A stretch of 10,849 nt of DNA, taken from Ignavibacteriaceae bacterium. Its GTDB lineage: Bacteria; Bacteroidota; Ignavibacteria; Ignavibacteriales; Ignavibacteriaceae. The stretch spans positions 1 to 10,849 of the forward strand of contig JAPHUI010000230.1 in assembly GCA_026193755.1 (NCBI GenBank), read 5' to 3'. Below the pieces are notes generated by a model that saw nothing but the letters and a program-made list of their open reading frames with translations, was not told the origin of the DNA and did not search any database. Below are positions 6,845 to 10,849 of the stretch, in pieces (the stretch's first letter is position 1; every line of letters starts with the position of its first letter). The position numbers and the translations under genes were made by a program.

Positions 6845-7337
6845 ATTAAGGAAGAAAATAAAGTTAATTAAATAATAAACCTCCATTACCATATGAAAAA
6901 CAAAGGAGGTAGAAAGTAATAGGTGTAACCAGCAGCAAATTTAAACCTCTGCTATATTATTTAGCAGGCTAAATGTGGATTGCCGGGGTGATTAAACACC
7001 TTATACGTGTGGAATATTTTTTCATAATGTGAAGTGGTAATTGCAGTGTACTTTTTGTTGAGCGAAATCTTCAGTAACCAATCAGAAATTATTAAGCGCC
7101 AACTAAACTTTGAGCCTATTGAAGGCTTTGTACGCAAAAGTGATAGAAATTTACTCAAATCTGGTAGATTTCTGCCCCCCGAATGTATTACCATTAATAC
7201 AAGCAAAAAATTTTTTTTAAGGAGGCTAATCTCCACGGAGGCCAACTCGATTCGCCTGTGGCGTGCCGGGTGGGAGGACAGCAAGGGCGGGGTTAAACCC
7301 GCCCTGATTTACTGAGATAATTTTAAAAGGTGAACTA
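6796..7337. other. Non-coding region with repeats and orphan Shine-Dalgarno motifs
   Basis: About 540 nt contain no convincing gene. In order they hold: the AGGAGG-containing loop of the inverted repeat (to 6844); ACCTCC (6879-6884), complementary to GGAGGT (6905-6910), the latter reading AAAGGAGGTAG without a start codon followed by an open frame; a CTGCTA/TAGCAG hairpin (6949-6954/6962-6967); GGTG/CACC (6987-6990/6997-7000); an A-run/T-run (7205-7218); and the GC-rich patch annotated separately. A frame opening at GTG 7034 and closing at 7315 gives 93 residues of no recognised family, and it ends inside the GC-rich palindromic patch. I do not support it as a gene. The region could contain decayed coding sequence. 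Confidence 0.5.
7219..7304 (+). repeat. GC-rich hairpin-dense patch upstream of khpA
   Basis: This stretch is markedly richer in G and C than everything around it. It contains GGAG/CTCC (7221-7224/7231-7234), competing with CTCC/GGAG (7231-7234/7237-7240), then CGCC-TGT-GGCG (about 7253-7263). It ends with a perfect 7-bp GGGCGGG/CCCGCCC stem (7285-7291/7298-7304, loop GTTAAA). No T-run follows the last stem, so it is not a typical terminator. The composition suggests an inserted dispersed intergenic repeat. A 5'-leader structure regulating khpA is the alternative. Confidence 0.5.
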
Positions 7338-7571
7338 ATGAAAGAATTTATTGAATTCATTATAAAACAAATGGTTGATAAACCTGACAAGGTAATTGTT
7401 GAGGAAACTGCTCCCAATGAAAAAACGATAGAACTTAAAGTCAAAGTGGATCGCAGCGATATAGGTAAAGTTATCGGGAAGCAAGGGAAGAATATTAATG
7501 CAATAAGAACTCTGTTAACTGCAGTCGGAGCGAAAAACCGCTATCGGGCTACACTGCAGGTTGTTGAGTAA
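7338..7571 (+). CDS. khpA: KH-domain RNA-binding protein KhpA (YlqC family)
   Basis: The 77-residue protein is the size of the single-KH KhpA/YlqC family and has its signature: DIGKVIGKQGKNINAIRTLL at 41-60, with the RNA-binding GxxG loop G47-K48-Q49-G50. The N-terminal MKEFIEFIIKQMVDKPDKVIVEE and the central ELKVKVDRSDIG are also family-typical. In Gram-positive bacteria KhpA pairs with KhpB (Jag/EloR) and binds RNA affecting cell division and elongation; its role in this lineage is less clear. A Shine-Dalgarno-like AAAAGGTG lies about 5 nt before the ATG. In many bacteria khpA sits between rpsP and rimM in the rpsP-rimM-trmD-rplS operon. Here none of those genes is adjacent: repeat-rich non-coding DNA precedes it and a T9SS cargo gene starts 56 nt downstream. 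The assignment is confident. Co-transcription with the next gene is possible but unproven. Confidence 0.5.
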   Translation: MKEFIEFIIKQMVDKPDKVIVEETAPNEKTIELKVKVDRSDIGKVIGKQGKNINAIRTLLTAVGAKNRYRATLQVVE

Positions 7572-7627
7572 AATGAATTAGAACGTTAGCAATTAATTAT
7601 TTAATCATCCATAACTAGGAGGTTGAT

Positions 7628-10156
7628 ATGTTGAGTATTACGAAATCCCGCAAGGTGGGAAAAACCTTTTTACAAACCTTGTTTTTCCTTTTGCTGGTAA
7701 CGCAAATATGTTTTGCTCAGTGGAAAAATGAAACGAATATTCCGAAACAAATAAATGACGTTTTACCAATTAAACTACCACATGCTACTCACACACCCGG
7801 TCTCTCACCCCTTTCTTTGCACCCATCATTCTATGATCGTAAGGCTGATTGGCAATGGATAATTGATTCAACCTGGGGGCCTGGTGAATCACTTTCCGGA
7901 AAGCTTGCAACTTTTGATCTTTACCAAAACTTTGTCCGTTCTTATAACTCCACATTTCTATGGAATCCGACTGACTGGGATTCGTTAGCTGCTTCACAGA
8001 GATCAAAAATTAATGATTCAACCAGCCGGGGAGGTTTTCAAAGAATTCTGAATGATCTTGTAGAAGGAATAAAAGATGGACACGCTTATGCTTATGACAA
8101 TACTGTAGTTGGCACCCCACTTAATCCAGGTATACCTCTACTTATTGATGGATCAGGATACATTAACCATTTTGGCGCAGGTCTTACTCCATTAGCAGAT
8201 AGCTCATTGCTGGTTTATAGAGTTGTGCCTAACCACCCGCTTGGATTAGAACCCGGTGATATTATTCTTGGTTATGAGGGTGTACCATGGCATCAGATCG
8301 TTCGCGAACTTCTTGACGGGAATGTACCATATACAATTTGGAGAGCACCAGCTACAAGTGCATATAAACGATACCTGCTTGAAGCAGCTGGAGAAAGCTG
8401 GCATTTATTTGATACAATTGATGTTGCAAAACATTCAACTGGATTAACAGAACATTTACCTTTGGATCCGATGGTAAATCTTGTTGCGCCATCTTATATT
8501 ATTAATAATGAACAAATGCCAATACCCGGTGTACCAATGCCTCTTGGATTTTTCCAAAATCAAGGTGCAGTTACGTATGGAATAATAGACGGAACAAATA
8601 TTGGCTACATTTATGTTTATCATCATCAATACGCTGGTGTGAGTACCGAGTTCGATGCGGCGGTGCAAGCATTAATGCAAACCGACGGATTAATTATTGA
8701 TATCAGAGTAGATTGGGGAGGTAGTTATGGGTTGAACACAGGTATAAGCAGACTTATAAATTATTCAACCTATACTCTCGATATGATGAAGCGTTGTTCA
8801 ACGCAGAATCTCTTCGAAATTTGCCCTAGCAACCAATGGTTTATCAGTGAGATTCCTGCAGACATAGGAACTTATTATGATCGTCCTGTTGCAGTACTTA
8901 TTGGATCCGGTTGCGTTAGTTACGGGGACATAACTTCCTGGCAGCTTACTTATGTTCCAAATGCGAAGTTCTTCGGGCGGCCACCGGTAGCGGCTTTCAG
9001 TGGAATGGTGCTTTATAATCAGCCGTATAAACCGGGATATTATTTGCAGTGTCCGGACGTCACATTTGTTGATCATTATTTTCCTTCCGAAATAAGATGG
9101 GCACAAGAGTTCCCAGATTTCGAAGAAGTTTGGCTCACACCTGATGGGGTTGCGAACGATGAAGATGATGTTGTAAATAGAGCACTTGATTGGATGAATA
9201 ATTTAGTCTTTCCTCACACAGTAGCAACAGATAAAAAATATTATTCACAAAATGAAGATACGGTTTATCTATCAACGATTATTGAAAATCCGAACTCTCA
9301 CCAGCTTTCTGCCCGAGGCTATATCCATAATCTTAATGATGTATTAATCGATTCTTTAGATTTAACCAAACAGGCATTTACTGACGAAGGAGAAATTTGG
9401 ATAGGAAATAAAATTGCTCCGGTAGGAGAAGATTTCTTCAAGGTATCTTTAACTGCATTTGATCAGACAGCCTCGACTTCATTTACAGCTCCAAATGCAA
9501 CACGGTTTGCAACAGCAGGTTCAGTAATAATTGATTCATTAATAGTTACATACAATTCATTCGCAAGAACGTACACAATTAATGCACTGGTTAAAAACGA
9601 CGGTCAGACTACTTCTGTTAATAATCTTCAAATATTTATGTCAAGTGAAGATAGTTCGATAACCTATCTTTATGGTTCTTTAACTGTGGATAGCCTGGCT
9701 GCACAACAAGTTTCACAAGCTACCGGAAGCTATACAGTAAGAGTTGATACAAATTTATTTTCCGGAGTCTTTGATTTTGATTTTGCTATAAGTAGTAATG
9801 GCTGGCAATACTGGGAGAATACGGTTATGTATATTGTAACCGGAGTTGAGGAAGAAGAATTACAACCATTAACATTCAATCTTGAGCAGAACTATCCCAA
9901 TCCCTTTAATCCTAGTACAACTTTCAGATACTCAATTCCAACTCAATCTAAAGTTGTTATCAAGGTTTACGACATACTCGGTAATGAAATTGCAATCTTA
10001 ATGGATGAAGAAAAACAAGTTGGTACTTACGAGCTAACCTGGAATGCAGCTAACCTTCCAAGCGGAGTTTATTTCTATCAGTTGAGGGCAGTCGATCCTT
10101 CGACAGGCTCAGGACAGGGTTTTGTGAAAACGAAAAAGATGTTGCTGTTAAAGTAA
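7628..10156 (+). CDS. Secreted S41-family peptidase-like protein with PDZ-like region and T9SS sorting domain
   Basis: The protein has 842 residues and its ATG follows AGGAGGT by 4 nt. The signal peptide is KTFLQTLFFLLLVTQICFAQ (12-31). Residues 70-165 match the N-terminal part of S41 (tail-specific/tricorn-like) proteases, ending with the conserved DGHAY (His152). A PDZ-like segment lies at about 191-230 (LLVYRVVPNHPLGLEPGDIILGYEG). The S41 core begins near 315: GTNIGYIYVYHH, then GLIIDIRVDWGGSYG (354-368, equivalent to the DLRGNGGG region), then RPVAVLIGSGCVSYGD (419-434). There Ser431 in SYGD occupies the position of the usual nucleophile motif SAGE/SAAE. FFGRPPVAAFSG (448-459) resembles the GxxTxG strand. 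The catalytic set is thus plausible but diverged, and activity is uncertain. Beta-rich modules fill 530-740, and the T9SS type A domain runs from LEQNYPNPFNPSTT (752) to KKMLLLK. An insert, VDPSTGSGQG, interrupts the last strands at 822-831. Export through the outer membrane is expected. Confidence 0.5.
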   Translation: MLSITKSRKVGKTFLQTLFFLLLVTQICFAQWKNETNIPKQINDVLPIKLPHATHTPGLSPLSLHPSFYDRKADWQWIIDSTWGPGESLSGKLATFDLYQNFVRSYNSTFLWNPTDWDSLAASQRSKINDSTSRGGFQRILNDLVEGIKDGHAYAYDNTVVGTPLNPGIPLLIDGSGYINHFGAGLTPLADSSLLVYRVVPNHPLGLEPGDIILGYEGVPWHQIVRELLDGNVPYTIWRAPATSAYKRYLLEAAGESWHLFDTIDVAKHSTGLTEHLPLDPMVNLVAPSYIINNEQMPIPGVPMPLGFFQNQGAVTYGIIDGTNIGYIYVYHHQYAGVSTEFDAAVQALMQTDGLIIDIRVDWGGSYGLNTGISRLINYSTYTLDMMKRCSTQNLFEICPSNQWFISEIPADIGTYYDRPVAVLIGSGCVSYGDITSWQLTYVPNAKFFGRPPVAAFSGMVLYNQPYKPGYYLQCPDVTFVDHYFPSEIRWAQEFPDFEEVWLTPDGVANDEDDVVNRALDWMNNLVFPHTVATDKKYYSQNEDTVYLSTIIENPNSHQLSARGYIHNLNDVLIDSLDLTKQAFTDEGEIWIGNKIAPVGEDFFKVSLTAFDQTASTSFTAPNATRFATAGSVIIDSLIVTYNSFARTYTINALVKNDGQTTSVNNLQIFMSSEDSSITYLYGSLTVDSLAAQQVSQATGSYTVRVDTNLFSGVFDFDFAISSNGWQYWENTVMYIVTGVEEEELQPLTFNLEQNYPNPFNPSTTFRYSIPTQSKVVIKVYDILGNEIAILMDEEKQVGTYELTWNAANLPSGVYFYQLRAVDPSTGSGQGFVKTKKMLLLK
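10095..10119 (+). repeat. Putative dispersed short repeat inserted in frame in the sorting domain
   Basis: The segment contains CCTTCGACAGGCTCAGGA followed by CAGG. It encodes PSTGSGQ in the S41-like protein, between YFYQLRA and FVKTKKM. Ordinary T9SS type A domains pass directly from the YxYxLxA strand to FxxTKKM. From memory, this CTTCGACA-GCTCAGG-type motif is a widespread dispersed short repeat in many bacterial genomes, often translated as STGSGQ or LRTG. That identification is recall, not a search. Confidence 0.5.
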
Positions 10157-10174
10157 GAAAGCCTACCCTTTCAG

Positions 10175-10193
10175 CCCCTCCCTAAGGGAGGGG
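10175..10193 (+). repeat. Perfect 8-bp palindromic hairpin CCCCTCCC/GGGAGGGG
   Basis: CCCCTCCC (10175-10182) and GGGAGGGG (10186-10193) flank TAA, 18 nt after the S41-like gene. Only a weak A/T tail follows (AAATAATTT), so termination is possible but not convincing. It could equally be a dispersed intergenic palindrome. Confidence 0.5.
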
Positions 10194-10216
10194 AAATAAT
10201 TTGGGTGTGATTGCAT

Positions 10217-10242
10217 TCTCAACGGGATTAATCCCGTTGAGA
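10217..10242 (+). repeat. Perfect 26-nt palindrome
   Basis: Thirteen bases, TCTCAACGGGATT, are followed immediately by their exact reverse complement, AATCCCGTTGAGA. There is no spacer, so the DNA is fully two-fold symmetric. An RNA copy would form a stem with GGGATTAATCCC at the tip. This is compatible with an extragenic palindromic repeat, or with a dimeric-protein site. Confidence 0.5.
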
Positions 10243-10262
10243 CAAGATGGACAAAAAAAATA

Positions 10263-10280
10263 AAACCGTTTCAGCGGTTT
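10263..10280 (+). repeat. AAACCG/CGGTTT hairpin upstream of the last gene
   Basis: AAACCG (10263-10268) pairs with CGGTTT (10275-10280) around TTTCAG. It is the third inverted repeat in a 160-nt spacer and lies 24 nt before the Shine-Dalgarno of the next gene. An A-run (10252-10260) precedes it. On the minus strand this would be a hairpin followed by a T-run, but no minus-strand gene ends here. Confidence 0.5.
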
Positions 10281-10317
10281 ATAGAGAGATAAAAATAATT
10301 TATAAAGGAGGCTTGCT

Positions 10318-10849
10318 ATGAAAACATTTCTACAAACTTTGTTTTTCTTTTTGCTGGTAACTACATTATCCGTTATCTCAAGAGCACAAAACTCTTTAAC
10401 ACACGATACAGGTACCCTGGAAGTAACAATTATTGATAACGGATATATCGGTGATAATTCTTCTGGTACGTACGGCGGCATTGTGTTTAATGGAAATCAA
10501 AACGCTATGGCTATGTCGGGATTAATATTCGGACAAAATGGGCAAGCTTACGGGAGCTTTGTTAGCCAAATATTTGCAGACTTTTATAATGAAATACCCA
10601 TCGCCGGATTTTATCCGCATACATATTTTAATCAATATGCCTACTACACTATCGCTCTGTCTTCCAATCCCGATTCCAAAACGTTCATTGAAACTTTTTC
10701 AAATACAGGACATGACTTTGTCTACATAAAAGCAAATTTCTTCAATAATTATATGAATGTTGATGAAATTTATCCGGGGATATTCGCTGATTGGGATATC
10801 GGCAACTACTCAACAAATAGAGGGGGGTACTGTCCTTCAATAAATTTAT
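10318..10849 (+). CDS. Secreted protein of unknown function, 5' part only (runs off the window)
   Basis: An open frame of 177 codons has no stop before the window ends. It starts at ATG 10318, 6 nt after a strong AAAGGAGG (10304-10311). The signal peptide is MKTFLQTLFFFLLVTTLSVISRAQ, with cleavage expected after about residue 23. The mature part begins NSLTHDTGTLEVTIIDNGYIGDNSSGTYGGIVFNG and includes GLIFGQNGQAYGSFVS, FIETFSNTGHDFVYIK and PGIFADWDIGNYS. It is rich in Asn, Gly, Tyr and Phe and looks beta-structured. I do not recognise a named family. The signal peptide nearly copies that of the preceding S41-like protein, in DNA as well as protein. Given the neighbours, a T9SS sorting domain at the unseen C-terminus is likely, but this cannot be seen here. 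Confidence 0.5.
   Translation, partial: MKTFLQTLFFFLLVTTLSVISRAQNSLTHDTGTLEVTIIDNGYIGDNSSGTYGGIVFNGNQNAMAMSGLIFGQNGQAYGSFVSQIFADFYNEIPIAGFYPHTYFNQYAYYTIALSSNPDSKTFIETFSNTGHDFVYIKANFFNNYMNVDEIYPGIFADWDIGNYSTNRGGYCPSINL

Noticed and set aside
6961..7284. 107-residue minus-strand frame in the same non-coding region
   Set aside because: It overlaps the other frame and the GC-rich hairpins and has no ribosome-binding site or family resemblance. Its start lies inside the structured patch.
7034..7315. 93-residue plus-strand frame upstream of khpA, starting at GTG
   Set aside because: It has no ribosome-binding site or recognised domain, and the last third is a translation of a GC-rich palindromic patch (ANSIRLWRAGWEDSKGG). 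Composition changes abruptly inside the frame.
10182..10481. 99-residue minus-strand frame over the spacer and the start of the last gene
   Set aside because: It covers three palindromes and the signal-peptide region of a well-supported plus-strand gene. It has no family resemblance.
1..10849. CRISPR arrays, tRNA/rRNA genes, insertion sequences, retrons, toxin-antitoxin or defence operons
   Set aside because: No regularly spaced repeats, cloverleaf, transposase, reverse transcriptase or other defence-type motifs were seen on either strand. The repeats present are isolated palindromes.

Overview
The window is AT-rich bacterial DNA. It most likely comes from the Ignavibacteria/Ignavibacteriota or a close relative in the Bacteroidota–Chlorobi group. 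The main reason is the repeated C-terminal type IX secretion (T9SS) type A sorting domain with the signature LEQNYPNPFNPSTT, typical of that lineage. Several genes also carry clear Shine-Dalgarno sequences (AAGGAG, AGGAGG), which many classical Bacteroidetes lack. The lineage is inferred from protein style, not from a marker gene.

Left part (1-2257, minus strand): three genes read leftward. A membrane-anchored family 2 glycosyltransferase (TTG start) overlaps by 10 nt a class I SAM-dependent methyltransferase. After a 58-nt gap comes a CrcB/FluC fluoride-channel homologue that has lost its N-terminal half. The first two look like a surface-glycan or lipid modification pair. The third is probably a remnant.

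Middle part (2258-6795, plus strand): a divergent intergenic region leads to a 927-residue secreted protein with a signal peptide, five degenerate Asp-box (BNR) repeats, two or three beta-sandwich modules and a T9SS sorting domain, followed by a good intrinsic terminator. After about 380 nt without a convincing gene comes a second, small BNR/Ycf48-like T9SS cargo. It is broken in two: signal peptide plus propeller blades in one frame, the sorting domain in another.

Right part (6796-10849, plus strand): about 540 nt of non-coding DNA holds several inverted repeats, orphan AGGAGG motifs and a GC-rich patch. Then come a small KH-domain RNA-binding protein (khpA), an 842-residue S41-peptidase-like secreted protein with a T9SS sorting domain, a 160-nt spacer containing three stacked palindromes, and the 5' part of another secreted protein that runs off the window. 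The last two genes share nearly the same signal-peptide DNA. The peptidase sorting domain carries an in-frame insert that looks like a dispersed short repeat.

No CRISPR array, rRNA, tRNA, transposase, phage gene or recognisable defence system was seen. The theme is T9SS cargo genes and the short repeats and decay around them. I did not find a convincing new multi-gene system. The best leads are the repeat insertion into a sorting domain, the shared signal-peptide cassette, the split cargo gene and the half-length fluoride channel.
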